From: Yoonia sp. BS5-3
GTDB lineage: Bacteria > Pseudomonadota > Alphaproteobacteria > Rhodobacterales > Rhodobacteraceae
Length of the DNA: 64,000 nt
Direction of reading: 5' to 3'
NCBI RefSeq assembly: GCF_038069655.2
Contig: NZ_CP150951.2
Location: 2,940,001 to 3,004,000 of the forward strand
In this document: piece by piece, positions 8,423 through 17,814 of the stretch
Layout: each line of letters begins with the position of its first letter
How positions within the stretch are numbered: position 1 is the stretch's first letter
Notes under the pieces: model-generated
Databases searched by the model: none
What the model was told of the DNA's origin: nothing
What the model saw: only the letters and a program-made list of their open reading frames with translations
Position numbers and translations under genes: made by a program

Positions 8423-9282
8423 TGCCCCAGCTCGACGCCAATCCCTCGCAGCCCACGGCTTATGTTGCCTTGGGCGAGCAGCGTTACCGCGTGGCCCATT
8501 TTGTTGAAACCGTTCTGGCTGGAATCAGCGATGTTGCGGTACTGGGCGACAAGGTCATCGTGCTGAGACGGCAATCACCGGAACTGGTCGTGCTCGGGCT
8601 GGACGGGAAGCTTTCGGATCACAGTGTCGCGTTGCCGGATTTTGCCTGTGGCCACGGGTTGCGCAACATCGGTGCTGGTCAATTGGCTGTTACCGATATG
8701 GACCGGCATAAGGTCATCATAGTCGATACAACCCTGCAAGAGGTCGCGCGTATGCACTGCGACGACCACCCGCAATTGGGTCGCCCGTTTAACCATCCGT
8801 GTGACTGTGCGCGGGGGCCGGATGGCCGACTTTATGTCGCCGATGGCTATGGCAACAGCGCGGTTCACATTTTCAGCGCCAAGCTGCAGCATCTAAAAAC
8901 CTTCGGTGTGCCGGGCACGAACGCAGGGGCATTCTCGACCCCCCATAGCGTCTTGTTTGATAGGCAGGATCGGCTGTGTGTGGCAGATCGCGAAAACAAT
9001 CGCGTTCAGCTGTTCGATGCAGAGGGCAATTGGTTGACGCAAATTGAAGGGGTCCACAAACCCATGGCTCTCGCGCTGACGCCTGATGGTATGTTGTTGG
9101 TGACCGATCAAACCCCAAGGCTGTCAGCCTATGATGCCGATGGACAATTGGTAGGGCGCTGTCGGACGTTTTCGACCTATGGACACGGGCTGGCTGTGCA
9201 GCCGGACGGTACAATTGTTATCGCAGACATGATCCCAGACCGCCTGACATTTCTGATCCCCACGAGGCCCGCATCCAACTAG
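8422..9282 (+). CDS. NHL-repeat beta-propeller protein
   Basis: A 286-residue protein made of repeated NHL/YWTD-like blades: GPDGRLYVADGYGNSAVHIF, DRQDRLCVADRENNRVQLF and TPDGMLLVTDQTPRLSAY are three of about five to six. These resemble peptidyl-alpha-hydroxyglycine amidating-lyase-like and SMP-30/gluconolactonase-like propellers, though I cannot assign metal or catalytic residues. No signal peptide is visible. The ATG at 8422 overlaps the DctM stop, which supports this start over an earlier in-frame codon at 8398. Its position at the end of the TRAP operon suggests a lactonase-, lyase- or binding-type role in using the imported compound; this is inference. Confidence 0.75.
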   Translation: MPQLDANPSQPTAYVALGEQRYRVAHFVETVLAGISDVAVLGDKVIVLRRQSPELVVLGLDGKLSDHSVALPDFACGHGLRNIGAGQLAVTDMDRHKVIIVDTTLQEVARMHCDDHPQLGRPFNHPCDCARGPDGRLYVADGYGNSAVHIFSAKLQHLKTFGVPGTNAGAFSTPHSVLFDRQDRLCVADRENNRVQLFDAEGNWLTQIEGVHKPMALALTPDGMLLVTDQTPRLSAYDADGQLVGRCRTFSTYGHGLAVQPDGTIVIADMIPDRLTFLIPTRPASN

Positions 9283-9827
9283 GTCGAGACAGGGTGAGCT
9301 TATCCTCTGCTTTCCACAACGTTGTCCATGCCGCCCTGTACAAGCCCCGCGCAAACGCTGTGACACTATATCGATGATCGCTACTGCGGTCCGCATGAGA
9401 TATCCACGGTAGATTCAGAATTGGTATCGCCTCTTGTGCGCAACAATTGGGGATGGCCAGCCGACATTCAAGCTCTGTGCAGCATCTGTTAGTAATGGGA
9501 TGTACCGGCTGCTTCACTCAGCAGGTTAGGCCTACTGTTGTAACTTGCATGGGGTGGCTCCTCCGTTGAGCAGTTTCTGACAACTGCAGTATGGCGCATT
9601 GCAACGCCGACGGGCGCAGGAGCCATCCATCCCATCTGCAGTGCGTAAAATTGATCCCTGCTGCACTCTGCACGAATGGCCGCTTTTCCGGCCGCCCGGC
9701 AGGTCCGTACTTTACGTTGACACAGCATTTTCCACGCTGCGAGCGCATGCAGGGAGAAAACCAAATTCACAAAATGGGCTCGAGCCCGACATTCGCTGCG
9801 GAACATATGAACGTCATCTTTTGGTAT

Positions 9828-9856
9828 GCCGCCCAGTCTTAGTAAGATTGGGCGGC
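9828..9856. repeat. Inverted repeat with tight loop
   Basis: Two arms of 14 bases (9828-9841 and 9843-9856, core GCCGCCCA / TGGGCGGC) pair almost perfectly, with one G-T pair and essentially no spacer. No T run follows on the plus strand, so it is not a typical intrinsic terminator. It lies in non-coding, decayed DNA. Confidence 0.6.
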
Positions 9857-10154
9857 AACGTTGTCGGGATCGGGTCGGCAATCAACTGAGAATATGCAAT
9901 AGTCGAATTTGAACCCGGCGTGGTGTATTTTGTGGTATGATGGTGTATTCTCTGTAAATAATATATTTAATTCATTAACTTACGGGTTTAGTGCGTAAGA
10001 CTGTCTGTCCGCCACCACACCCTTGCTATACTTCAAATTGCTTTTGGCGGGCGGTGTTTGATTTTGATTTTGCGTTGGACGGCCCGAAAAAGCCAACTCA
10101 GTGCAGTGGCAAAACTGCGTCCGAAACCGTTGCAGCGGCGCCCAAAAGGCGCTT

Positions 10155-10358
10155 TGCTTAGTCATAGCCTCTGGCGGGCCTATTACGCACGTCGCGGGTC
10201 CAGGCACGACCGATATCAAGAATGTCATGCCAGGCGCTGCGGCACTGCTGGAGGCGCAATTTATCTCAGAAATCACGGGCATCGTTGATGCAGACACAAT
10301 TGAATGTCCGGTCTACGCAGGAAATGCTATCCAGGCCGTCAAGGTCGTGGCCCCATGA
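10155..10358 (+). pseudogene. etfA: Relic of electron transfer flavoprotein alpha subunit
   Basis: About 60 codons in one frame read like the end of EtfA domain I: GPITHVAGPGTTDIKNVMPG, then AALLEAQFISEITGIVDADT, then ECPVYAGNAIQAVKVVAP. The combination xxTTxxKNVxPxxAALL, ISxITxIVDADT and YAGNAIQxVK is characteristic of EtfA, where the intact protein is about 310 residues. A stop follows at once and no recognisable EtfA sequence lies upstream or downstream, and no etfB is present. EtfA with EtfB passes electrons from flavin dehydrogenases to the quinone pool; this fragment cannot do so. The intact gene presumably exists elsewhere in the genome. Confidence 0.7.
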
Positions 10359-11049
10359 TCCAAACGCCTTCGCCCGGAGCGTTGTCGATATCAGTAGCTG
10401 ACCTCTTAAGCGCCTAGCGCGCCGCAGGCCAAGTAGCTGATTCTATGTTTGAAACGTGTTTGGTCGCTCAATTTGGTACAGCGGGCCACAAAACCAGTGG
10501 GCGATTGCGCGGGAAATCGCTACTTCTTCTGATTGCTACTGTCCTTTAGTATATGTCGGTGATTTTTCGCCATCGCGAGAAGGCTGGACGATCTTGGTTT
10601 TGGATAGGCGATTGTTTCCGGGTTTTGGTAAACTGCGGGCGCTGAGTCGCGCTTTTGTTGCGGGGCTAGTCCAATCTTTATTTGGTAGCAGCAGGGCTGG
10701 CTTAACGAGGAAATCGGGTGATTGACCGAAGTTGAATGGTGCTGCAGTCTGGATTAAGTTACTGATAAAATTATAAAAAGTCTTTTTCGAGTGGATCTTC
10801 GGCAATCCTGAACAAGTTATCGTAGTCGAGATTCGAGCTGCCGGACACTCAAAAAACAGTAGATCCCTTAACGATTTTTCGAGGCCAATAGGATGGATTT
10901 CGGTTTTCAAAACTGATCCGGTCTTGGTGCGGCAATGGGGAGATTTCCCCAGGTTCTTTCCGAGTTGCCGTAGGCGGGATTTTCTCTAGAACTTTGCGCG
11001 CGTAAATACGGCATTGTGGGGATGCTGGTGGGTAATTGGGGAATCGGAA

Positions 11050-13893
11050 ATGAATTTGAGTGGAATAATGACTACGGCGTCGCGAATAGCAGCGTCGACC
11101 ATATTTGTGATTGGGGCAACTGTTGCCCATGCGCAGGATGCGTCTCTTTCTATTGCAAAGGTTGATGCAGGACCGGTCGGATCATTGGACCCGGCGGGTT
11201 ATGTCGTTGCAGATAATGTTCTGCCATTTACGAGTGAACAGACGGGTCAATGGTCCGACGGTGGGGTGATTACCTACACCTTTACCGTTGTGAACACCGG
11301 AGACGTCAATATGACGGATGTCGAGCCTGTTGAGGCTGGCGTTGAAATTGACGGTGCTCCTGGTACGGGCACCTTATCCGGTTTCACAATTGTATCCCAA
11401 GCAGGGTTCGTGGACACTGACCTGAATGGGGATGACCGCGTTGATACCCTGGCCCCCAATGAACAGGCCTTGTTTACGGCAACCTACGCAATGTCTGACG
11501 CCGATTACGCTGCGATGATCAACGCGGCAAGCCCGGCGACGGCAGTTACCAATTCAGCTACGGCGACTGGCGTTCCCGCAGCCGGTGTTCTGGCCGCTGT
11601 GACGGCTTCGGAGACGGCCACTGGGCTGGCGCCTTATCAGCCGACGCTGCCGACCGCTGTCTGCGAGACCGGTTATGCAAGCTGGGGCTATGTCACGACT
11701 GTCAACAACCCCGAGGACAACCCGAACCGCGGCGTCAACGCCTACCCCAATGCGGGCTGGATTTATGATGCCAATGGTCTTCCGATCCGTGCACAGACAC
11801 CTGCTGTCACCGGAACGATCGTGGGGCAGTTGCCAGAATATACGAATGAAAACAACACGCGAGCGATCGAGACGCATTTGGCAGTGACCTATCTGACCGG
11901 CGATGCCGGAACAGAAGAAACGGTGACGATGGTCGACCCTGCTTCGCTTGAGCACAAAGTCTATGCCGTTTTTGATGGCAATGGCAACTTGTTGTCGGAC
12001 AGTGTGGGCACCCCGGCACAGCTGCCTGCGGGTGGGAACAATTCGATATACGGTGCGAATTCTGACGATTACGACCTTACTTTTGTTGTTCCAGCTGATG
12101 GCAACTACTACGTCTATAGCTGGATGGTCGATTATGATCAGGCTGGGACGATTTCCTTTATCAATTGCCAACCGCCCGTTGCCGAAGACGATGAGTTTGA
12201 TGATGGGGCTGCTATTGGCGACACGGTGACGGGTCTTGATATCCTGGACAATGACACAGTTGGCGACACTGATCTGGACCCAACCAGCGTTGTGTTCACG
12301 CTGACCGGTTTGCCAGCGGATGCGACTTTGTCGGACGATGGTAAGACATTGACGGTGCCGGGCGAGGGCGTTTGGACTGTTGATGATGATGGTCTGGTGA
12401 GTTTTGATCCTGAGGATGATTTTGAGCAGAACCCAACCCCGCCATCCTACACAGTCGATGACGAGGACGGTGATACGTCGAACGAGGCCACGATCACGTT
12501 GATCTACAACACGGCAGCCGTTTCTGGCACTGTGTTCCTCGACAATGATGCCAGCGATACGTTTGATCCTGCCGATGGCGAGGTCGGCTTGGGCGGTTAT
12601 ACGGTCAACCTTTACGATCCTTCGGGTGTTTTGGTTGGTACCGCCGTGACGGGTACGGACGGCACCTATCAGATCGCGGGATTTGTGCCGGAGGCGGGTG
12701 ATTACACAATCGAATTTGTCGACCCGGATAGTGTGACAATCAATAGCTATCCGCTTGGTGTCGATTTCACGACCGATCCAATCCAGACGGATATCGATCA
12801 GCCGATCCTGCCGACCGATACGCCTGATGTAACTTTGGAGAAGATTGCCTCGGTTGCGAGTGTCGTGATTGGCGAGACGGTGACCTACACGATCACGGCG
12901 ACCAATCTGGGCGCGACGGCTTACACGCCGTTGACAATCATCGACACTTTGCCCACCGGCCTGACCTATACGCCTGGTACGGCGACGGTTGACGGCGTGG
13001 CTGTTGAGCCTGATGTCACGGGTGCGGGTACCTTGACCTGGGACGGTTTGACCTTGGCCGCTGGTATCGGTTCGACCATTGAAGTTACACTGGATGCCCG
13101 CGTAAGCGCTTCGGCTCCTTATGGATCGCTGGTGAACACCGCCAATCTGTTGGATGAGAATACCGATGAACCGATAACAAGCGCTGCGACCGCTGTTGTT
13201 ACTCTGGCACCTGAGGCTGTGTTTGATTGTACGGCTTTGATTGGCAAGGTTTTTGATGATCGCAATATGAATGGTTATCAGGATCAAATTGGGTCTGCCC
13301 CTGTTGTCAGCACCCGCGGCATTACCGATCAAAGCTTTATCACCGGTAAGTTTAGCAATGATCTGGTGGAACGTGATGAAAGCGAGCCGGGTCTGCCTTA
13401 TGTGCGACTAGCCACGCCCACAGGCACGATCATCACCACCGATCAGTTTGGCCGGTTCAGCGTTCCATGTGCGGAACTCCCTGGTGATTTGGGCACGAAC
13501 TTTTCGCTTAAGCTGGATACGCGGTCGTTGCCTACGGGCTACCGCGTGACCACCGAAAACCCGCGCACGATGCGTCTGACCGCTGGTATCTTTACAGAAA
13601 TGAACTTTGGTGCATCAATCGGCCGGATCGTTGATGTCGATCTGACGGATGCGGCTTTTGCGCCAGGCGCGGACACACCCGGGGAGGCTTTGGCGACAGG
13701 GGTGACCGGTTTGCTCCAGCAAATCGCGGACACGCCATCGATGCTGCGTATCTCGTATTTCATTACAGGCAGCGAAGATGCGCGGGTTGCGCGTGACCGT
13801 ATGGATGCGGTCGAAGCGTTGATCCGTAATCAATGGCGTGATGTTGGCGAGTACCGACTTGTGATCGAACGCACAGTCAAACAGTTCCAGTAG
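11050..13893 (+). CDS. Large secreted DUF11/SdrD-like repeat protein
   Basis: A 947-residue protein with a signal peptide (roughly residues 1-30, cut after VAHA). Visible modules: a DUF11-like segment near 40-130 (TYTFTVVNTGDVNMTDVEP), a cadherin/CshA-like 'DILDNDT' segment from about 375, an SdrD-B-like segment around 488-570 (VSGTVFLDNDASDTFDPADG, then TVNLYDPSG), a classical DUF11 repeat at about 591-715 (TVTYTITATNLGATAYTPLT) and a C-terminal module from about 726 (IGKVFDDRNMNGYQD, RLATPTGTIITTDQFGRFSV) seen in very large Proteobacterial surface proteins. The ATG at 11050 follows GGGGA; an in-frame TTG at 11014 is less likely. The composition is acidic and Thr/Asp-rich. It is paired with the barrel gene 11 bases downstream. 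It is probably exposed on the surface; its function is unknown. Confidence 0.82.
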   Translation: MNLSGIMTTASRIAASTIFVIGATVAHAQDASLSIAKVDAGPVGSLDPAGYVVADNVLPFTSEQTGQWSDGGVITYTFTVVNTGDVNMTDVEPVEAGVEIDGAPGTGTLSGFTIVSQAGFVDTDLNGDDRVDTLAPNEQALFTATYAMSDADYAAMINAASPATAVTNSATATGVPAAGVLAAVTASETATGLAPYQPTLPTAVCETGYASWGYVTTVNNPEDNPNRGVNAYPNAGWIYDANGLPIRAQTPAVTGTIVGQLPEYTNENNTRAIETHLAVTYLTGDAGTEETVTMVDPASLEHKVYAVFDGNGNLLSDSVGTPAQLPAGGNNSIYGANSDDYDLTFVVPADGNYYVYSWMVDYDQAGTISFINCQPPVAEDDEFDDGAAIGDTVTGLDILDNDTVGDTDLDPTSVVFTLTGLPADATLSDDGKTLTVPGEGVWTVDDDGLVSFDPEDDFEQNPTPPSYTVDDEDGDTSNEATITLIYNTAAVSGTVFLDNDASDTFDPADGEVGLGGYTVNLYDPSGVLVGTAVTGTDGTYQIAGFVPEAGDYTIEFVDPDSVTINSYPLGVDFTTDPIQTDIDQPILPTDTPDVTLEKIASVASVVIGETVTYTITATNLGATAYTPLTIIDTLPTGLTYTPGTATVDGVAVEPDVTGAGTLTWDGLTLAAGIGSTIEVTLDARVSASAPYGSLVNTANLLDENTDEPITSAATAVVTLAPEAVFDCTALIGKVFDDRNMNGYQDQIGSAPVVSTRGITDQSFITGKFSNDLVERDESEPGLPYVRLATPTGTIITTDQFGRFSVPCAELPGDLGTNFSLKLDTRSLPTGYRVTTENPRTMRLTAGIFTEMNFGASIGRIVDVDLTDAAFAPGADTPGEALATGVTGLLQQIADTPSMLRISYFITGSEDARVARDRMDAVEALIRNQWRDVGEYRLVIERTVKQFQ

Positions 13894-13904
13894 AGGTGAG
13901 ACAG

Positions 13905-16900
13905 ATGAGAATGCAAAAGAACCCCACCTTGCGGGCCACTTTGATGAGCGCAACGGCACTGGCCTGGATGGCTTTGCCTGCGCAGGCACAGGAACTGGAT
14001 TGTGTGGAAACACTCGGCCAGCCGTTGCCAGAGAATTGCGAACAGCGCAATGCGGGGCTTGTGGTCGAAATGCCCATCGGTCAACAAACCGAGTTTGACA
14101 CTGGCCCCATCACCAACAACGCGGGCTTTGTACTGGCTATTGATGGTGCGCCCATCAATGCGGATCCCCGGATTGAGGACCAGATCCGCCGCACGGATAT
14201 CGCCCTGGCCGAGGCCAATGTGCAAGTCATGTTCGACGGGCTTGACCCGCAGCCACGCCTGAACGTGGAGACAGCCGGCGCCCCCCGCGCGTATCGTGCG
14301 GGTGACACGGTCACGTTGCGCAGTGAAACCAACTATCCAGCCTTTATTGATCGCGCCGAGATGCGCATCATTGATCGGGCCGCAGCGGGCGGCGCCCGTC
14401 TTGTGGCCCGGGTGCCTGTTGATGCCAACGGTAACGTCAGCTTTGTCGTACCTGAAGGGCGCGATCTTGTTGTTGTGCACCGGGTTTATGACGCCGCAGG
14501 CCGGTACGACCAGACTGAGCCGCTGCCTTTGGGCCGCGCCGATGATCGCGGACTAACCGCTGCCGATGATGGGTTTGATTTTACCGCCGAGCGCAATTTG
14601 CGGATCAATGGCGGCACCGTGCGCGTCGCGGCCGATAGCTTGCAGCCCGGTGCAACCCTGTCGACCCTGGGCGAAACAGTGCGCCCTGATCGGGGTGGCC
14701 GGTTGGTGATCGAACGGATCCTGCCACCGGGTGATTACGCCGTTGATGTGGCGGTGAACGGCAATGGCGCCAACACGAACCTGTCGCGCGAGGTACAGGT
14801 CCCTGGGGCTGAATGGTTCACCTTTGGCGTGGCCGACCTGATGCTGTCACGCACCGAAGATGACGCCACCGGCGAGACGGTTGATACCGCAACGGGCCGT
14901 TTGCAATACTATATTGATGGTGAAACCGCTGGCGGTCTACAGATCACCTCGTCGCTGGACACGGGCGAGGAAGAGCTGCGCGATATCTTCCGCCGTCTGG
15001 ATGAGCGTGATCCGCGATCCATCATTGGCGACATCGAAGACAGCTATCTGACTTATGGGGATGACAGCGAGATCGTGGATAACACCCCAACCTCGGGCAA
15101 GTTCTATCTGCGTGTTGAGCAGGACGGGAATTTTGCGCTTTGGGGTGATTATCAGGCACGGGTTGCCGGATCAGGTTATCTGCGCAATGAGCGTACGCTT
15201 TACGGCGCACAGGGCCATTATGCGACGGACGCAACCACCGAACGCGGTGAGGCGCGGGCGAGCGTTGATCTTTATGCCTCGCAGCCAGATCAATTGGTCG
15301 GTCGCGATACATTCCTGGGTACCGGCGGATCGGTTTACTTCCTGCAACGGCAGGCGATCACGACCGGCACCGAAACGCTGAGCGTCGAAGTGCGTGATGC
15401 CGATACGGGCCGGGTCACCGCCCGCCAGACCCTGGTGCAAGGGCGCGATTACGACATCAACTACACCCAAGGCAGCATCACGCTGTATAGCCCGTTGTCG
15501 TCGTCCACGGTTGGCAATCTGATTGAGACCAATCCCGGCGGCGACGCCGAGGTCTATCTGGTGGCGCAATATGAGTTTACGCCCACGACAGCGGATGTTG
15601 ACGGGTTCTCAACCGGTGGCCGCGTTGAAGGCTGGGTCAGCGATGACGTCCGGGTGGGTGTCACTGGTTTGCAGGATGATACGGGCACGGCGGATCAGAC
15701 CGCTGTGGCGGCTGATCTGCGCTATGAATATGGTGAAAACAGCTTTGTGCAGCTTGACTATGCTGAAAGCGACGGTCCCGGTTACGGGTCATCTGTCTCG
15801 ACCGATGGCGGTCTGACGATCGACAATACCGCAGCTGTTGCAGGCAGCGGCACGGCGGCCAAGATCGAAGGTCAGCTTGACTTTGGCGATCTTGGATCAG
15901 AGCGCGGCGGCGTGCTGGGCGGCTATTACGAAGAGCGTAGCGCAGGCTTCTCGACCCTGGATTATCAGGTGGCCGCCGATGAGACGCTTTACGGCGTCTA
16001 TGTGCGCAGCACCCCCGAAGAGGGGCTGGGCTATGCGGTTTATGCGGATGTCTATGACAGCGATGCTGGCGTCGAAAAGCAGGAGATCGGGGCCGAGCTA
16101 AGCGGGGCCATCACCCAGCAGCTGTCTTACGCGGTTGGCGTTGAATATCTTGATGAGGTCACAGCCACCACAAGCGGCGACCGGGTGGTCGCAGCCGGGC
16201 GGCTGACCTATGCGCTGTCTGAGCAGACCAGCATCTATGGCTTTGGTCAACAGACCATCGAGAACAGCGGCCTTGATGCCTATGACCGCTATGGTCTGGG
16301 GGTCGTGCAGAGTGTCTCAAACGGTTGGGCCATCACGGGCGAGCTGTCAGACGGCACCGGCGGTGTTGGCGGGCGGATCCTGGCCGAGCGGCGCAGCGAC
16401 AGCAATAACAGCACCTATTTTGGCTATGAGCTGGATCCGGGCCGCGCCTTGGACGCCGGTATCTCGACCGCCGATAATGGCGGCAAATACGTGCTGGGCG
16501 GCCGTCGCCAGATCAGTGATGACACGCAGGTCTTTGCAGAAAACACCTATGATATCTTTGGCAGCGCCCGGACGCTGACGGGGGCCTATGGTGTGGAATA
16601 CCTTGCATCAGACTTCCTGACCTATGATGCCGCGCTAGAGCTGGGGCAGGTTGAGGATGACATCAACGGTGATTTTGACCGGCGTGCGGTGTCCTTCGGG
16701 GTGCGTTATGCCAGCCAAAGTGTCACAGCGCGGGCGCGTTTGGAATATCGCCAGGATGAAGCTGATGATCTGTCGGTGCGCTCTGATGCGGATACAGTGA
16801 TCGTGACCACCGATCTGCAATATCAAATCGACGATGCGCGCCGTGTGCTGTTCAGCCTGGATCTGGCCGATACGGACACCGACGAAAGCGCGATCCTGGA

Positions 16901-17417
16901 TGGCACATTGGCTGATCTGCGGCTTGGGTACGCGTTGCGCCCCGTGTCGCATGAGCGGGTGAACATTCTGGCCGGCTATCGCTACCTGTATGATATGTTT
17001 GGTCAGGAAGTAGACGGCGTGGCCGGAAGCGGCCCAGTGCAGGAAAGCCATATCGTTGATATCGCAGGTAATTACGACATCAACCGGCATTGGACCATCG
17101 GCGCCAAGCTGGGCGCCCGTCTGACCGACAGCGCCGCAGATAGCACCATGGAGCTGACAAGCAACGACGCCTGGCTGGGCGTGATCAATGCGCGCTACAA
17201 CGTGGTGCATAACTGGGATGCTTTGATCGAGCTACGTCATTTGGAAACGATCGATGCAGAGACCAGCGACACGGGTGTGTTGGCAGCCGTTTACCGGCAC
17301 TTCGGGAACAACGCCAAAGTCGGGGTCGGGTACAACTTTGCATCCTTCTCGGATGATCTGTCAGACCTGACATTCGACGACCAAGGCGCATTCATCAACA
17401 TCATCGCAAAGTTCTAA
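13905..17417 (+). CDS. Large outer-membrane beta-barrel protein partnered with the DUF11 protein
   Basis: A 1170-residue protein with a signal peptide (about residues 1-30, ending ALPAQAQ). An N-terminal third holds Ig-like/carboxypeptidase-like beta domains (for example RLVARVPVDANGNVSFVVPE). A central conserved block includes DPRSIIGDIEDSYLTYGDDS, TSGKFYLRVEQDGNFALWGD and LVQGRDYDINYTQGSITLYS. The last 600 residues are alternating aromatic strands ending in Phe (FINIIAKF), the signal expected for insertion by the BAM complex. The central block is a module I recognise from giant DUF11 proteins of Proteobacteria in which both halves are one chain; here they are two genes. The ATG at 13905 has GAGG spaced before it. 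It probably anchors or exports the partner. Confidence 0.8.
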   Translation: MRMQKNPTLRATLMSATALAWMALPAQAQELDCVETLGQPLPENCEQRNAGLVVEMPIGQQTEFDTGPITNNAGFVLAIDGAPINADPRIEDQIRRTDIALAEANVQVMFDGLDPQPRLNVETAGAPRAYRAGDTVTLRSETNYPAFIDRAEMRIIDRAAAGGARLVARVPVDANGNVSFVVPEGRDLVVVHRVYDAAGRYDQTEPLPLGRADDRGLTAADDGFDFTAERNLRINGGTVRVAADSLQPGATLSTLGETVRPDRGGRLVIERILPPGDYAVDVAVNGNGANTNLSREVQVPGAEWFTFGVADLMLSRTEDDATGETVDTATGRLQYYIDGETAGGLQITSSLDTGEEELRDIFRRLDERDPRSIIGDIEDSYLTYGDDSEIVDNTPTSGKFYLRVEQDGNFALWGDYQARVAGSGYLRNERTLYGAQGHYATDATTERGEARASVDLYASQPDQLVGRDTFLGTGGSVYFLQRQAITTGTETLSVEVRDADTGRVTARQTLVQGRDYDINYTQGSITLYSPLSSSTVGNLIETNPGGDAEVYLVAQYEFTPTTADVDGFSTGGRVEGWVSDDVRVGVTGLQDDTGTADQTAVAADLRYEYGENSFVQLDYAESDGPGYGSSVSTDGGLTIDNTAAVAGSGTAAKIEGQLDFGDLGSERGGVLGGYYEERSAGFSTLDYQVAADETLYGVYVRSTPEEGLGYAVYADVYDSDAGVEKQEIGAELSGAITQQLSYAVGVEYLDEVTATTSGDRVVAAGRLTYALSEQTSIYGFGQQTIENSGLDAYDRYGLGVVQSVSNGWAITGELSDGTGGVGGRILAERRSDSNNSTYFGYELDPGRALDAGISTADNGGKYVLGGRRQISDDTQVFAENTYDIFGSARTLTGAYGVEYLASDFLTYDAALELGQVEDDINGDFDRRAVSFGVRYASQSVTARARLEYRQDEADDLSVRSDADTVIVTTDLQYQIDDARRVLFSLDLADTDTDESAILDGTLADLRLGYALRPVSHERVNILAGYRYLYDMFGQEVDGVAGSGPVQESHIVDIAGNYDINRHWTIGAKLGARLTDSAADSTMELTSNDAWLGVINARYNVVHNWDALIELRHLETIDAETSDTGVLAAVYRHFGNNAKVGVGYNFASFSDDLSDLTFDDQGAFINIIAKF

Positions 17418-17814
17418 ATACCAAGACAAAGAGGCTTTGCGCCCAAAATAGAAGGTCCCGGCCGATCAGTTGCAGCTGACTACGGCGCGGTCGGCGCGGT
17501 TCGACCGGGGCGACGCAGGCGGTTTCGAAAACAACGAAGCGAAACAAGAGCGCGAACTTAAGAAGGCGATTATCCGGTAGGGGTGGACCTGCCCGACGTG
17601 CTGACGCTGGCCCTGTCGTCACCCTCACAGAGCGTCGTGGACGTTCTGTGAGGGGAAAGGGCTAGGCGACCTTGACCTTGCCGCCGTGGCGGTCTTGGCG
17701 GTGCCCTTGTGGGCACTGCCCGTTGCCGACCGGCCTATCGTTGCGGCCTTGTGCGAACACCCCTGAACCCAAGTGCCAAGGGCAACTTGCCGCGCGAACT
17801 GCGCGACATTTTCT
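17418..17814. other. Intergenic region of about 400 bases, no gene seen
   Basis: No convincing coding frame. It holds a strong hairpin at 17622-17654 and a short segment at about 17498-17532 that resembles part of the tRNA-Ser sequence in inverted orientation. GC content is high. The minus-strand gene at 17815 and the plus-strand barrel gene converge here. Confidence 0.5.
17622..17654. repeat. GC-rich inverted repeat between convergent genes
   Basis: CCCTCACAGAGCGTC (17622-17636) pairs with GACGTTCTGTGAGGG (17640-17654) through 15 positions with one G-T pair and a three-base loop. There is no T run on either side, so it could be a convergent-gene 3' hairpin or a repeated palindromic unit. 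Confidence 0.55.

Larger units (their letters stand above)
9283..11049. other. 1.8 kb region without an intact gene; decayed DNA
   Basis: No frame in this stretch gives a protein I recognise apart from the etfA relic at about 10155-10358. The small open frames present on both strands overlap each other and have unlikely composition (Cys-, Arg- and Pro-rich). The stretch from 9900 to 10010 and again from 10740 to 10900 is AT-rich compared with the neighbouring genes. It contains one strong hairpin (9828-9856). No promoter could be assigned with confidence. I read it as a region of gene decay, possibly with an old intergenic repeat at 9540-9890. Confidence 0.6.

Noticed and set aside
9489-9881. 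Minus-strand frame of 130 codons
   Set aside because: Cys/Arg-rich, no motif, overlapped by equally long plus-strand frames; probably non-coding.
10456-10910. Short frames on both strands in the gene-free region
   Set aside because: No family resemblance, no ribosome site, mutually overlapping.
11554-13332. Minus-strand open frame of 592 codons inside the DUF11 gene
   Set aside because: It is fully antisense to a gene with clear domains and a signal peptide; its composition (Ile-, Arg-, Gly-rich without family motifs) follows from the repetitive Asp/Thr codons of the real gene.
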